A DNA stretch of 40,190 nucleotides from SAR324 cluster bacterium (GTDB lineage: Bacteria > SAR324 > NAC60-12): NCBI GenBank assembly GCA_015231885.1, contig JADGAT010000013.1:1-40190 (forward strand), written 5' to 3'. Shown piece after piece: positions 1 to 9,960 of this stretch. The position numbers were made by a program, and so were the translations under genes. The notes below the pieces were generated by a model, which was not told the DNA's origin, did no database searches, and saw only the letters and a program-made list of their open reading frames with translations. Numbering within the stretch: the stretch's first letter is position 1; each line of letters begins with the position of its first letter.

Positions 1-204
1 AAAAATACTTTGATTTTTACAATCACCAGAGACCTCATCAGTCTCTAAATTCGTCGACCCCGGTAGAAATTTATCATGGATAAATCTAACATATATAAAG
101 GTGATTTTTGTCTAGACAATGGGGTCCACTATATCAATCTGTTACATGAATTCTTCATAGAGATAATGGATACTGATTTTATTGAATAAAATCCAACTCT
201 GGAT
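1..204. other. Intergenic stretch at the window's left edge
   Basis: No coding region is supported here. Two small inverted repeats are visible: AGAGAC/GTCTCT at 28-46, and GATTTTAT/ATAAAATC with a 3-nt loop at 175-193. The second lies just downstream of the chemoreceptor stop codon on the minus strand and could be a weak terminator, but it is AT-only apart from its outer pair and has no U-run. Confidence 0.4.
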
Positions 205-3200
205 TCACATATTATCCATATCTAAAGCCAGGACTTGCGTAGCAGGCGTTTGGCCTTGTTCTGGGGAAGAGAGTTCTTTGGCAGATTCTTGTTTCAGAGG
301 TTCAACCTTATTTTCCTCCTGCAAAGTAAAGTGGGTTAACATTTGCTGAAGTTGTTTTGTTTGTTGAGAGAGTTCCTCAGCTGTAGCGGCTCCTTCCTCA
401 GAATTTGCTGCATTTTGCTGAGTAACATTTTCCAACTGGCTGATTCCTAGATTGATTTGAGTGATCCCTTCAGTTTGTTCTCGACTGGAAGCATCGATTT
501 CTCCCATCAAATCAGCAACTTTTTCAACGTTATTGACAATTTTTTTCAATGATTCTGCGGTTTCCTCAGCGGTCTGCTTCCCATCCACTACCTCATGAAC
601 TGCCTTTTCAATCAGTTCCTGGGTTTCTTTGGCTGCGTTAGCACTTCGAGCAGCAAGATTGCGGACTTCGTCAGCCACTACCGCAAAACCTTTTCCATGA
701 GTACCTGCACGGGCGGCTTCGACCGCTGCATTCAAGGCCAGGAGGTTGGTTTGAAAGGCAATTTCATCAATGACATTTATAATCTTGGATATTTGCTGGC
801 TGGATTCATTCATCCCCGACATTGCTGCAAGCAGGTTTTGCATTTGTTCATCACCCATTTGAGCACTTTTCCTTGTCGATGAGGCTAATTGATTGGCTTG
901 ATTGGCGCTTTTTGCATTTTGTTCAGTTTGTGAAGAAATTAGCTGCATTGAAGCAGAAATCTCCTCAATTGCACTTGCCTGGGTACTTGCACCTTGAGCG
1001 AGATGTTGGCTCCCCTCTGCAATCTGTGCGGTTCCTTGATTGATCTGATTTGAAATTGTGGTGATCTGGTTCATCATAGTATTGAGCGAGCCAACCATTT
1101 GCCGGAGAGATGCATAAATTCCAGTACCGATCATACCGATTTCAAACCTAATGTTGAGGTTGCCCTCAGCTACTTGTTGGGCCATATCTGCGATCACTGG
1201 AGGTTCTCCTCCGATTGGTTTTTGAATGCTTGTGGCAAAAAATAAGGCAAGCCCTACCACAATAATACCGATAATTCCTCCGATGATAAGAATGGAAAGC
1301 ATGAGAGCATTAACCGGTTCTTTCACTTCGGATTCATCGATTTCAGCTAGCAAAGCCCAGGTAAACTCACCAATTTTTATTGGAGTGAAGGCCGAAAGTA
1401 CAAGATTACCATTGTAATCCCTAACAATTTTAGCTTCCGTTTTTCCCGAAAAAGCATCTGTGGATGCCTCGGTATCCACTCCATTACGTTTGACAGTTCC
1501 AGAAAAAGAAGCTTCCACCGAATGTCCTTCTGAATCAAGAAAGGAATCTGAACGCATCCGCTTATCCGCTCCTACTAAATAGGATTCACCAGTCTTTCCC
1601 ATTCCCTCACGTAGCTGCATGATATTGTTGATAGCGTCGAGTGGGAGTTGCAAAGCAACCACCATCTCAACTTTATCTTTATTTACCACAGGTTGAGCAA
1701 TGAACGCAGCTGGTGCACCGTTACTGGGAGCATAAGGTTCAAAATCAGCAATGCCATACTGCTTTGTCGTCAATACCTCTCGAATCAGCTTGCCCAGATT
1801 ACTATCCTTGTATTTTCCATTGACTAGATTGGTTTGGTAGTCAGGTTCTTTTTCTATTGTATAAAAAGCCTGTCCCTCTGGATCAATTAGAAACAGATCA
1901 TAATATCCATAAGCTTCTTTATACTTTGTATAAAAATCTTTTTCTTCTCCCTCAACGTGAGGAACAAATGCCTCTGCAATGTCAATTTTAACATTCAGAG
2001 ACCAAGTGATTCCCCCAATATCAACAGGAGTATAGGCAATAATAGTTGGTTGTTTTCTATAATCTTTTACATAAGCAACTCCTGTTTCGCCTCGTTCATG
2101 TACGGCTCGTGTGGCAGTAATATCAACTTTTCCTTTTTCAGGATACTTAAATGATGCGATAACTGATCGATTCTTGGGGTCAAGATAGGAATCTGAACGC
2201 ATTTGATAGTCTGGTCCTACCAGAATAGTTTCCCCCGTCTCTCCAAGCCCAACGCGTTCCCCCATAATTTCATTGAGTCGATCGATCGGCATTTGGAACA
2301 TCAATACTCCAATCTTTTTATTGCCGTCAAAGATGGGCGATGCAATAAAGCTGGCAGGTGCTTCATAAGAGGGCATGTACAGGGCATAATCAACCAGTAC
2401 CACCGCATCTTTATCAGTGGCTTCATTTGCTTTTCGAAAAGCTTCTCCAAAGTTTGTTTTGGCATAGGGACCGTCGATCAGCGAAGTGCTGTAATCCAGT
2501 TCTTTAAAAACAGAATAAACGATATCTCCTGTTTCTGCATCGACGAGAAAGATATCGTAGTAGCCAAATTTTTCTAAGTACTCTCTGATAATCGGATGAA
2601 CTTGGCCGTGCAATCGGCTGTACTTGGACGGGTCTGGGGCCTGATCAAGCAGATGCTTGGAGCCTAATGGGTTTTTATTAGCCTGGATATAATGGTATTG
2701 CAAGGCAACCGAATCTTGGTCCAATTGCTGAAAATAATTTTGTAAATCAGGAGATTTTCCTTCATTCTGCTTCTTGTATTCTGATGCAAATTCTCCTTCA
2801 TAATAACTAAGTAGCTCTTGTTTCATGCGTTGCAGTGCACCAGGGGATATCGAATTATCATTGCGAAAAAAACGAAAAGAAGTCCCAAGGTCACGCATCG
2901 CTTCTACAATCATCTGATCGTTTGAGAAAGTGATAATCTGATTATTGATCGTTTGGAAATATCGTTTGATAGCGCTGCGTTTAATTTCTCTTACTGCAAC
3001 CGATTTATTAATTGCCTCTGAACGTAGGGTATTCACTGTATCAACGAGCACCCCCATATCGCTTTTACGTTCTTCAAAGAACTTTTCAATTTGGTATTTT
3101 TTGATTTCCCGAATAGTAATCAATTGATTATACGATTTTTCCATCAGGGCTTCTTGGGCCAGATTACCAGCCCTCCATTCCACCAAAATCAAAGGAATGA

Positions 3201-3264
3201 TACCTATGAGCAAAAATAGAATAACTAATTTTGATTTCATATTGAGATCGTTTAAATTTGCCAT
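205..3264 (-). CDS. Methyl-accepting chemotaxis protein with two tandem Cache-like sensor modules
   Basis: Transmembrane chemoreceptor, about 1019 aa, much longer than the usual 500-700. Residue numbers count from the chosen start. A membrane segment follows the start ([16 protein letters not shown]). The long periplasmic part holds two similar modules, each opening with YYD(I/L)FL(V/I)D (near residues 236 and 453) and closing with a G-TGE---VG-D--MRSDS-LD block. A second membrane segment lies near 650-680, then a HAMP-like stretch (EGNLNIRFE). The signalling hairpin tip [20 protein letters not shown] is near 831-850. Such proteins pass ligand binding to CheA through CheW. The start at 3264 is preferred because AAGGAA precedes it and it leaves a short cytoplasmic N-terminus. 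An upstream ATG at 3324 has no ribosome site, and an ATG at 3240 is also possible. No che genes are nearby, so it is an orphan receptor. The ligand cannot be told from sequence. Confidence 0.9.
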   Translation of the reverse strand: MANLNDLNMKSKLVILFLLIGIIPLILVEWRAGNLAQEALMEKSYNQLITIREIKKYQIEKFFEERKSDMGVLVDTVNTLRSEAINKSVAVREIKRSAIKRYFQTINNQIITFSNDQMIVEAMRDLGTSFRFFRNDNSISPGALQRMKQELLSYYEGEFASEYKKQNEGKSPDLQNYFQQLDQDSVALQYHYIQANKNPLGSKHLLDQAPDPSKYSRLHGQVHPIIREYLEKFGYYDIFLVDAETGDIVYSVFKELDYSTSLIDGPYAKTNFGEAFRKANEATDKDAVVLVDYALYMPSYEAPASFIASPIFDGNKKIGVLMFQMPIDRLNEIMGERVGLGETGETILVGPDYQMRSDSYLDPKNRSVIASFKYPEKGKVDITATRAVHERGETGVAYVKDYRKQPTIIAYTPVDIGGITWSLNVKIDIAEAFVPHVEGEEKDFYTKYKEAYGYYDLFLIDPEGQAFYTIEKEPDYQTNLVNGKYKDSNLGKLIREVLTTKQYGIADFEPYAPSNGAPAAFIAQPVVNKDKVEMVVALQLPLDAINNIMQLREGMGKTGESYLVGADKRMRSDSFLDSEGHSVEASFSGTVKRNGVDTEASTDAFSGKTEAKIVRDYNGNLVLSAFTPIKIGEFTWALLAEIDESEVKEPVNALMLSILIIGGIIGIIVVGLALFFATSIQKPIGGEPPVIADMAQQVAEGNLNIRFEIGMIGTGIYASLRQMVGSLNTMMNQITTISNQINQGTAQIAEGSQHLAQGASTQASAIEEISASMQLISSQTEQNAKSANQANQLASSTRKSAQMGDEQMQNLLAAMSGMNESSQQISKIINVIDEIAFQTNLLALNAAVEAARAGTHGKGFAVVADEVRNLAARSANAAKETQELIEKAVHEVVDGKQTAEETAESLKKIVNNVEKVADLMGEIDASSREQTEGITQINLGISQLENVTQQNAANSEEGAATAEELSQQTKQLQQMLTHFTLQEENKVEPLKQESAKELSSPEQGQTPATQVLALDMDNM

Positions 3265-3358
3265 ATTTCCTTGTTGTGTAGTATTGTTAGGTTGACATCT
3301 ATACTGGACTTTAACGTATAGCATTTTGTCTGTAATAGCTCAGGATTCACTATTGGTA

Positions 3359-3366
3359 TAATCGGC
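3359..3366 (-). promoter_or_regulatory. Possible sigma-28 (FliA) -10 element upstream of the chemoreceptor
   Basis: On the minus strand GCCGATTA occurs about 95 nt upstream of the chemoreceptor start. It matches the flagellar sigma-28 -10 consensus GCCGATAA at 7 of 8 positions. Chemoreceptor genes are often in this regulon. I do not see a good TAAAGTTT-like -35 element at the required spacing, so this is weak. Confidence 0.25.
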
Positions 3367-3461
3367 ATTTATCGAGTCATTTCGGATAAAATGTTGTTGA
3401 ACCTGAGCCGGGTGTACAAAGCGATTCATGTGTCTTTATTTATGGGTATTGTATAGAATAA

Positions 3462-3748
3462 TGGGGGGAGAAAAGCAATAGTGAATGGGTTGAGACAGGG
3501 CGATTGCACGAATTCGGATGTGCTATTGGGAAACAATGGAAACGTCCCAAAACACGAATCAGGGAACTTCTAAAACTAAAAGTTCCAGAACGGCAGGCCA
3601 TTCTGGTGGGACTCAGCCGAAAGGGATATTGAAAATTTTCCAAAATCCTGTCAACCAACATTGGACTGACTCACCAAGCTCTCGAAAAACAGAAAATCGT
3701 TTCTATCAGACGGTTATGGATCAAATGTCACTATTCTGTGATTTTACC
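3462..3748 (+). pseudogene. Group II intron reverse transcriptase/maturase, C-terminal remnant
   Basis: Read in one frame from 3462, the peptide contains GKQWKRPKTRIRELLKLKV, then SRKGY, then an in-frame TGA (3630-3632), then KFSKILSTNIGLTHQALEKQ and VSIRRLWIKCHY. This is the order of the maturase end of group II intron-encoded proteins: the WK(R/N)P-TR-R-L block, then (S/N)(R/N)KG-W, then the GL-S(I/L)--LW(I/V)K-HY tail. The TGA sits where the family has tryptophan (TGG), so one substitution explains the stop. The reverse-transcriptase domain and any recognisable intron domain V are absent. The piece is a dead fragment between the chemoreceptor and vapC. The family call is from remembered motifs. 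Confidence 0.72.
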
Positions 3749-3754
3749 TTTTGT

Positions 3755-4162
3755 TCATATTGAGTTGATTATCCAATTCTCTAATTTCAAATCAGGTACT
3801 CTTTCAAACTCTCTTAAATTATTTGTGACTAATCGACAACCTTGACTACGAGCATGCGCTGCGATCATCATGTCCATATTTCGTATTGGAGTTCCTTGAT
3901 GTTCGAGATAATATCGTATTTTAGCATAATGGTTTGCCGCTTCGACGTCCCAAAGATCAACCTTTAACCGTGCGACGAATTCTTCTACAATATTTTGATT
4001 CATTTGTTTTGATGATGATTTTTCAACTCCAAATTTCAATTCAGCGTAGGTTACTATAGAAATACAGATTTGACCTTGTTTGATTTTCTCAAATTTTGAT
4101 AAGACTTCAGAAGGTCGTCGCTTGATGATATAAATACAAATATTGGTGTCTAGCATGTACAT
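3755..4162 (-). CDS. vapC: VapC-type PIN-domain toxin (ribonuclease)
   Basis: Toxin of a type II toxin-antitoxin pair, 135 aa, normal for VapC. The PIN-domain acidic residues are visible: the N-terminal MLDTN (Asp5), the AELKFG glutamate, the NMDMMIAAHA aspartate, and the C-terminal VTNNLREFERVPDL block typical of the family. PIN toxins of this group cut RNA, often initiator tRNA or rRNA, when the antitoxin is degraded. Its ATG overlaps the antitoxin stop codon (TAATG), which implies translational coupling. The pair sits between two mobile-element remnants, fitting its usual place in mobile DNA. It looks intact. Confidence 0.93.
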   Translation of the reverse strand: MYMLDTNICIYIIKRRPSEVLSKFEKIKQGQICISIVTYAELKFGVEKSSSKQMNQNIVEEFVARLKVDLWDVEAANHYAKIRYYLEHQGTPIRNMDMMIAAHARSQGCRLVTNNLREFERVPDLKLENWIINSI

Positions 4163-4398
4163 TAGAAAAACCCTTCTCTTCCTTGAGGTGGCAGATCTTC
4201 CCTTTCTGTCATAAAATCATCTGAAGCCAAGGGAATTTTCTCAAAAAACTCATGCCATGATTTAGGTTTGGAAGATAAAACCACTCGATTACCTTCTTTC
4301 CAAATGAACACTTCTTCACCATCAAAACGGAATTCTTTAGGGAGTCTAACAGCCTGACTTCGTCCATTCTGAAATAGTTTCGCAACTCGCTTTATCAT
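4162..4398 (-). CDS. vapB: VapB-type antitoxin (AbrB/SpoVT-like DNA-binding)
   Basis: Antitoxin, 78 aa. The N-terminus (KLFQNGRSQAVRLPKEFRF) is the typical swapped-hairpin AbrB-type domain of VapB: basic, with the NGRSQAVRLP motif. The acidic C-terminal tail (SDDFMTEREDLPPQGREGFF) is the usual toxin-binding segment. VapB binds and inactivates VapC, and the complex normally represses its own promoter. It is the first gene of the pair and ends one base into the vapC start. No strong ribosome site precedes it. Confidence 0.93.
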   Translation of the reverse strand: MIKRVAKLFQNGRSQAVRLPKEFRFDGEEVFIWKEGNRVVLSSKPKSWHEFFEKIPLASDDFMTEREDLPPQGREGFF

Positions 4399-4399
4399 C

Positions 4400-4414
4400 A
4401 GTTCAGACAGAACT
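4400..4414. promoter_or_regulatory. Inverted repeat upstream of vapB, candidate autoregulatory operator
   Basis: AGTTC-N5-GAACT, a perfect 5-bp inverted repeat, lies 1 bp upstream of the vapB start codon. VapBC complexes generally bind palindromes at their own promoter. Position and symmetry fit, but short palindromes are common, so this is tentative. Confidence 0.3.
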
Positions 4415-4467
4415 TTTAGAGTCGTACTATCTCACTCCAAAGTGATTTGGCCGTGCCTCACTTGAGA

Positions 4468-4498
4468 AGCTATCAGCTGTCAGTATTCAGCTTGCAGC
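4468..4498. repeat. Degenerate heptamer tandem repeat
   Basis: Four successive 7-bp units, AGCTATC, AGCTGTC, AGTATTC and AGCTTGC, followed by AGC. They lie in the gap between vapB and the transposase remnant. Low-copy heptamer arrays of this AGCTNTC kind are known from intergenic DNA of several bacteria. No coding role is visible. Confidence 0.5.
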
Positions 4499-4516
4499 CT
4501 TTTGGCAAATGTTCGA

Positions 4517-5000
4517 TTATATTTTATATTCATAGACTTGTTTCGTTATTTGGAGTGCTCCCTGTGTTTTTAGAGCAGGGCGTTCCTTTTTAATCAGGTG
4601 AATCGTCTCTGTATTTTTTCTTGCAAGAGATATTGCAGTTTTTTTTGTAAATGTTTTTTCCCTAATTTTTTTTAATAGTTCAAGGAACAACTGCGCCAGG
4701 GTTATCCTGCCTTTCAGGATTTCTTTTACTCTTTGCTGTAATTCAAAGAGTTGATTGATCAAATGAGCGATTTGGAACAATCTGTAATAATTTTTGGTGG
4801 CTCTCATAGAGACACGGGAAAACTTGTGCCCTAAGGCAGTCCCGCTGTTTTTGATTGAGAAAGCCTTGATTTTCAATGCGCCACCTCTGCCTTCCAGTAA
4901 TCGTCATTTCTAGAGCGGCGTGATAAAAATTCTCTGGAGTTCCTTCTCCATGACAGCTGCTACATAATTTCAGAAATTCTTCTGTTTTCATTTTATGCAA
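4517..5000 (-). pseudogene. Frameshifted DDE transposase remnant (insertion sequence debris)
   Basis: Two overlapping minus-strand reading frames join into one transposase-like C-terminus. The first (from 5000) contains TGRQRWRIENQGFLNQK, which resembles the catalytic-glutamate region of IS4-like DDE transposases (usual form RW-IENEGFN-QKN). After a frameshift near 4860 the second frame continues with GTALGHKFSRVSMRATKNYY and RLFQIAHLINQLFELQQRV, which match what normally follows (LEH-(Y/F)S-----KN-Y-L-QIAH-I-QL-E). The N-terminal part with the first two catalytic aspartates is not found, and I see no terminal inverted repeats. The exact IS family is uncertain. Confidence 0.65.
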
Positions 5001-5092
5001 GAGAAGATTGACAATGCTGTGCAGAGTCCGGTAACACTAATTAAAGAGTGTGATGGATTTTTATGATCAACCCCCTGCAATTGTGAGGCGAT

Positions 5093-8000
5093 ATGGCAAG
5101 TAAGAAAACTCCCCGTGGGCAATCATCCAGTAAGACTAAAAAATCAGTTCAATCGATTTCCGATCCTTCTGCGATGGAGACAGGCAATGAGGATCAATAT
5201 ATCACCAGTGTTCTCTCACATCTTCCCAAGAAGAAAACCTTGCACCAGTTTGCCAAGTTATTTTTGCGAGCCTTCTCATTTCGAGTATTGCAAAATTTTA
5301 GTCATAAAGAGTTAGCAGAATTTGTTCAGGAACGTTTTCGCTTTTTTAATGAGGTGTTGCCAGAAGGAGGGGGATTCCGTATCTATAATCCCAAATTGAG
5401 TAATAAGACCCTGTTGGAATTTGTCTTTCCAGATGCTGCTTTTTTGCTCATTACGATCGATAACTTGTTACGAGAGTTTGGGATACGAGTGACTTTCAAA
5501 CTCCATATTCTGTTATCGATGGAAACGGATGACAAAGGAATCCCTTCATCATTCATAGCGCCTTCTCCCGAGAGTGAGCGCATTGTCATGGTGTATATTG
5601 AATTTGAGGAATATACAGATGAAAAATTACTCAATAATTTGCATGCCAAGGTTGAAAAACATCTGAACGCGGTTCAGATTGCACACCGGGATCATGATGA
5701 AATTATTAACAAATTGGTATCCCTAAAAAAGAATATTGCATCTTCTGCCATGACGCCGCCAGAACCCAAAGAAGAATGGGTGGATTTATTAGACTGGTTG
5801 ATGAATCAGAATTTTTCTATCTCGGGTTATATTCAACTGCCTTTGTCAGGCATGGAAAATAAAAAATTATTAAGACCAACGGCTGGTAGCGGGCTGGGTA
5901 TTTTTTCTCAAGAATACCTGACTAAATATGAGACGAATATTTTGGAAAATTTAATAGCCGATGTGTGGCATAAAAGAAATGCAGTATCGCCGTTTCGGCT
6001 GGATACCGTAAAAGTTAAAAGTCCTGTTCAGCGTTTTGAAAATTTGATGTGCCTTAGTTTAAAAATTCCTAATAAAAAAGGATTGCCAGAACAGCATATG
6101 TTTTTGGGATTGATTCGACAAAGTTCCCTACAAGCAAAAAAATCAGAAGTTCCGGTGATTCGCTATAAAATGGAGTACATTTATCAGAAAAAGAATATGC
6201 TCGAAAATAGTTTCTACTATAATGAAGTTGCTCGTATTTTTACGGATATTCCTCATTTTGAACTGTTTCGTACTTCGGCAGACAGCCTTCTTCAGATGGT
6301 CGAAAATCTCTTATCAATCACGAACCCTTATGACATCTATTGTTTTGCTCAAAGTGATCTTGAGAATAAAAAACTGCAATTGATTATCGCCCTCCCTCCC
6401 TCCATTTTTTCACATAAAAATATTCAAATTATCGTAGATTATCTTAAAATTCAGGCACCTTATTCAGATTATGAAATCATAGAGGTGAGCGGGTGGCACA
6501 CCAGCAGACTGCATGTTTATTTTGATTTACTGGGCGATGGGTCATGGGTTCCGGACATTCCTGTTTTGGAAGATGAAATCGGAGAGATGATCAATTCCTG
6601 GGAAGAAAAAGTCCGCCAAATCATGTATGAAGAATACCCCAGTAGTTTGAGCGACAAATTATCCGCTTTTTATTTACCCCTGATGCCTCCCCATTATCGT
6701 ATCAGGAATACGCCTGAAGATACGGTGCGGGATATCATGATTTTGGAAAAGCTTGCCCATGGTAATGATATTCAAATCAATCTTTCTCCTTTCTCGGTAC
6801 CAGGCTCTGATTTGGCAGGAAAAGTCTCTGTAGTTCATTTGTATACTCGCCCTAAGCTGGATCTGATTCATGTGATGCCTGTTTTGCAAAACATGGGTTT
6901 TTATGTGGTCGATCAATTGACTGCCCGAATGGGAAACAGTGAACACACATTTGGCTACATCCATACCTACCGTGTGCAGGATCAGAAGGGACAATTGATT
7001 GATATCCAGCGTCATAAATTACGGGTTCAAGATCTGTTGATTGCGGTTGTTGAGAAACGTACAGAAGATGATCCTCTCAATGCGCTTGCTATTCTGGGGG
7101 ACATGGATTGGAGAGCCATCAATGTGCTGCAATTGTACCGCAATTTATATCTGCAGCTTGGAAGAATGCACACCCGGACAAAAATCAATACGGCACTGCA
7201 GGCGCATCCGAACCACGCCAAAAATTTATTTGAATATTTTAAAAGTAAGTTTTCTCCAGCAGATCAATTTGGAGATGTGGAATATCGTAAAACGGTGTTA
7301 CTGCCTCAAAAAAAACAAGAGTTCCTCGATAGCCTGCGTAGTGTCGATGAGGTTGCTGATGATATGATTTTGAGGAGGCTGTTCAATTTGATAGAAAATA
7401 CTCTGCGTACTAATTTTTACATTCCTAAACCTCCGTCGGATACTTTCATTTCCATCAAACTGGAATCTCGAAAAGTAGAACAAATGCCAGTACCTGTGCC
7501 ATTCCGCGAGATATATGTCCATGATGTGGGAATGGAAGGTACCCATTTGCGTTTCGGCCCTGTTGCACGAGGCGGATTGCGCTGGTCGGACCGTCTTGAT
7601 GATTTTCGTACAGAAATATTGGGCCTTGTCAAGACACAGCAAACCAAGAATGTTGTGATTGTGCCAGTCGGTTCCAAAGGAGGTTTTATTGTTAAAAAAC
7701 AATCGGCTACTCGTGAAGAAGCGGCTGCTGAATCTAAAAAACAATATCGAAAATTGATCAGTGGTTTATTAGATATTACGGATAATCTGGATGCAAATCG
7801 CCAAGCCAGGCATCCTGCTCATATCATTCCCTATGATGGTCTGGATCCGTATTTGGTGGTTGCTGCAGATAAGGGAACAGCTACTTTTTCTGATACGGCA
7901 AATTCGATTTCGGCCCAATATCAATTTTGGCTGGATGACGGATTTGCTTCTGGAGGCTCGGTGGGGTATGACCACAAAAAAGAGGGAATTACTGCACGTG

Positions 8001-9955
8001 GCGCATGGGAATGTGTCAAACTTCATTTTAAAGAATTGGGCAAAGATATTCAAACCGAACCAACCACAGCCATTGGAATTGGTGACATGAATGGGGATGT
8101 ATTTGGCAATGGAATGCTGCTCAGTGAGGCAATCAAGCTGCAGGGGGCCTTCAACCACATGCATATATTTTTAGACCCTGACCCCGATCCTGCGATCAGC
8201 TGGAAGGAAAGACAGAGATTGTTTCAGCTGCCTAGCTCTACCTGGAAAGATTATAATGCCAAATTGATGAGCGCTGGCGGTGGGATCTATGAGCGAAAAG
8301 CAAAAGAAATCTCGTTGTCGCCACAGGTTAAGAAGATGCTGGGTGTAGAAAAAGATATCTTGAATGGAGAAGAAGTTATCCAGGCGATTTTGCGAATGGA
8401 GGTGGAATTGATCTGGTTAGGTGGTATTGGAACCTATATGAAATCGGATAATGAAACCCACTTTGATGTGGGCGATCAGGCAAACGATTCTGTTCGAATC
8501 AATATTTCAGAATGCAATGCGACAGTGATTGGAGAGGGAGCCAACCTTGGATTGACCCAGCTGGGAAGAATCGCATTTGACCAAAAAGGACACCTCAATA
8601 CCGATGCCATTGATAATTCTGCTGGTGTCAATATGTCGGATTATGAAGTCAATATCAAAATTTTACTCCAGCAGCTGTTGCTGCAGAAGCACTTGAAATC
8701 CATAGAAGAACGTAATGAAATTCTAGAAAAAGCTACAGATGAGGTGTCCGAGTTGGTCTTAGCAAATAATCGAGGGCAGCATCGCTTGCTGTCGATGGAT
8801 CAAATTCGTTCTGCCGAAAAATTTCGTCTTTTTAAATACCTGATTCGGTATCTCATCGTAGAAAAAGGGTTGGATGCTCAAAGCGAGTCTATTCCAAGTC
8901 GCGGTGAACTAGAGAAAATGGAAAAAGCTTCTGAACGGATGTCACGTCCTGTTTTAGCAGTGCTCCAAGCCTATGTCAAAATGTCAATTTACAATGAATT
9001 ATTGGCATCGGAACTGCCCAGTGATCCTTATTTAGAAACAACCTACCAGGCGTATTTTCCAGAGACAATTTGTAATCGTTTTGGAAATAAAATCAGTGGA
9101 CATCCCCTCAAACGCGAAATTATTGGCACGCTGCTCACGAATAAAATTGTGAATCAAGCAGGGATGACCTTCTTTTTCAGGATGGAGCAACTGACCAATC
9201 GTGCTACTGCTGATATTGCGAAGGCTTATTTGATTTTTGATGAAATTTTGTCAGGCAGCAAATATCGTGAAAAAATCTTATCCGCAAAAGAGGTGCAAGA
9301 GAAAGAAAAATATCAGATTTTGATTAAGTTTGAAGAAGTGATGCAGGTCTTGACGCAAAGTCTGTTGCAGCTCGGGAAACCTTTAGATTTTAGTATGATT
9401 GAGAAGTACAAAGGGTTATTGGACACATTGAAAAAAGCATTGGTTGCTTCAGAAAAAAATAATTGTGCGATTGTGGACACTATGGAAGAATTAGGTTTTA
9501 CTAAAGAACTGGCAAAAGAAATTAGCATTTTCGATCAACTGGCCATGGCCCCGGACATCATTTATTTGCATGAATCCGAAGGAATTGAGGTTCCTACCGC
9601 ATTGCGTTTGACAACCCTGGTTGATGAAATATTTGGTTTTCAATGGCTAAGAGATAAAATACAAAATATTGAATTGAAGACAGATTGGGATCAATCCCAC
9701 CAGGACATTTTGGCACAAACTATTGGATTGCGTAAGATCAATTTAATACGTTTGCTCTTACAGCATCATGATAAAGCTTCTTTGGGATCGATATCTTCTG
9801 AAGAATTGTTGGCTTCTCTCAGTAAACAGTTTGCTATTCCTGTGGCTGCACACTTTCAAACACTTGATCAACTGAAAGCAGGTTCTCCAATCAATCTGAC
9901 AACCTTGTCTGTCAGTATCAACCGGCTCAATTTTCTGGACATGATCCAGGGATGA
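5093..9955 (+). CDS. gdh: NAD-specific glutamate dehydrogenase, large (about 180 kDa) type
   Basis: Converts glutamate and NAD+ to 2-oxoglutarate, ammonium and NADH, chiefly for glutamate catabolism. At 1620 aa it matches the large bacterial class (about 1600 aa). The long N-terminal half carries the regulatory domains. The catalytic core follows: substrate region ARGGLRWSDRLDDFRTEILG and GSKGGFIVKK (about residues 825-868), the dinucleotide-binding region IGIGDMNGDVFGNGML (about 995-1010), then LGGIGTYMKS (near 1107) and GEGANLGLTQLGRIAF (near 1146). The start is supported by GAGG four bases upstream. The gene is intact. It converges with the receiver gene, whose stop lies 5 bp away, and no terminator is visible between them. 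The neighbouring symporter-kinase might control amino-acid uptake linked to this enzyme (inference). Confidence 0.96.
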   Translation: MASKKTPRGQSSSKTKKSVQSISDPSAMETGNEDQYITSVLSHLPKKKTLHQFAKLFLRAFSFRVLQNFSHKELAEFVQERFRFFNEVLPEGGGFRIYNPKLSNKTLLEFVFPDAAFLLITIDNLLREFGIRVTFKLHILLSMETDDKGIPSSFIAPSPESERIVMVYIEFEEYTDEKLLNNLHAKVEKHLNAVQIAHRDHDEIINKLVSLKKNIASSAMTPPEPKEEWVDLLDWLMNQNFSISGYIQLPLSGMENKKLLRPTAGSGLGIFSQEYLTKYETNILENLIADVWHKRNAVSPFRLDTVKVKSPVQRFENLMCLSLKIPNKKGLPEQHMFLGLIRQSSLQAKKSEVPVIRYKMEYIYQKKNMLENSFYYNEVARIFTDIPHFELFRTSADSLLQMVENLLSITNPYDIYCFAQSDLENKKLQLIIALPPSIFSHKNIQIIVDYLKIQAPYSDYEIIEVSGWHTSRLHVYFDLLGDGSWVPDIPVLEDEIGEMINSWEEKVRQIMYEEYPSSLSDKLSAFYLPLMPPHYRIRNTPEDTVRDIMILEKLAHGNDIQINLSPFSVPGSDLAGKVSVVHLYTRPKLDLIHVMPVLQNMGFYVVDQLTARMGNSEHTFGYIHTYRVQDQKGQLIDIQRHKLRVQDLLIAVVEKRTEDDPLNALAILGDMDWRAINVLQLYRNLYLQLGRMHTRTKINTALQAHPNHAKNLFEYFKSKFSPADQFGDVEYRKTVLLPQKKQEFLDSLRSVDEVADDMILRRLFNLIENTLRTNFYIPKPPSDTFISIKLESRKVEQMPVPVPFREIYVHDVGMEGTHLRFGPVARGGLRWSDRLDDFRTEILGLVKTQQTKNVVIVPVGSKGGFIVKKQSATREEAAAESKKQYRKLISGLLDITDNLDANRQARHPAHIIPYDGLDPYLVVAADKGTATFSDTANSISAQYQFWLDDGFASGGSVGYDHKKEGITARGAWECVKLHFKELGKDIQTEPTTAIGIGDMNGDVFGNGMLLSEAIKLQGAFNHMHIFLDPDPDPAISWKERQRLFQLPSSTWKDYNAKLMSAGGGIYERKAKEISLSPQVKKMLGVEKDILNGEEVIQAILRMEVELIWLGGIGTYMKSDNETHFDVGDQANDSVRINISECNATVIGEGANLGLTQLGRIAFDQKGHLNTDAIDNSAGVNMSDYEVNIKILLQQLLLQKHLKSIEERNEILEKATDEVSELVLANNRGQHRLLSMDQIRSAEKFRLFKYLIRYLIVEKGLDAQSESIPSRGELEKMEKASERMSRPVLAVLQAYVKMSIYNELLASELPSDPYLETTYQAYFPETICNRFGNKISGHPLKREIIGTLLTNKIVNQAGMTFFFRMEQLTNRATADIAKAYLIFDEILSGSKYREKILSAKEVQEKEKYQILIKFEEVMQVLTQSLLQLGKPLDFSMIEKYKGLLDTLKKALVASEKNNCAIVDTMEELGFTKELAKEISIFDQLAMAPDIIYLHESEGIEVPTALRLTTLVDEIFGFQWLRDKIQNIELKTDWDQSHQDILAQTIGLRKINLIRLLLQHHDKASLGSISSEELLASLSKQFAIPVAAHFQTLDQLKAGSPINLTTLSVSINRLNFLDMIQG

Positions 9956-9960
9956 GTCTG

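Noticed and set aside
28..46. Minus-strand CTGATGAG inside a hairpin, resembling the hammerhead ribozyme core
   Set aside because: No GAAA core strand or third helix follows, and the octamer simply spans the loop of a short inverted repeat.
3518..3763. 81-codon plus-strand frame starting MCYWETMETS
   Set aside because: Out of frame with the maturase remnant and without family resemblance or a ribosome site.
7298..8164. Several antisense frames within glutamate dehydrogenase
   Set aside because: They are shadows of a highly conserved coding region, with no ribosome sites or family resemblance.
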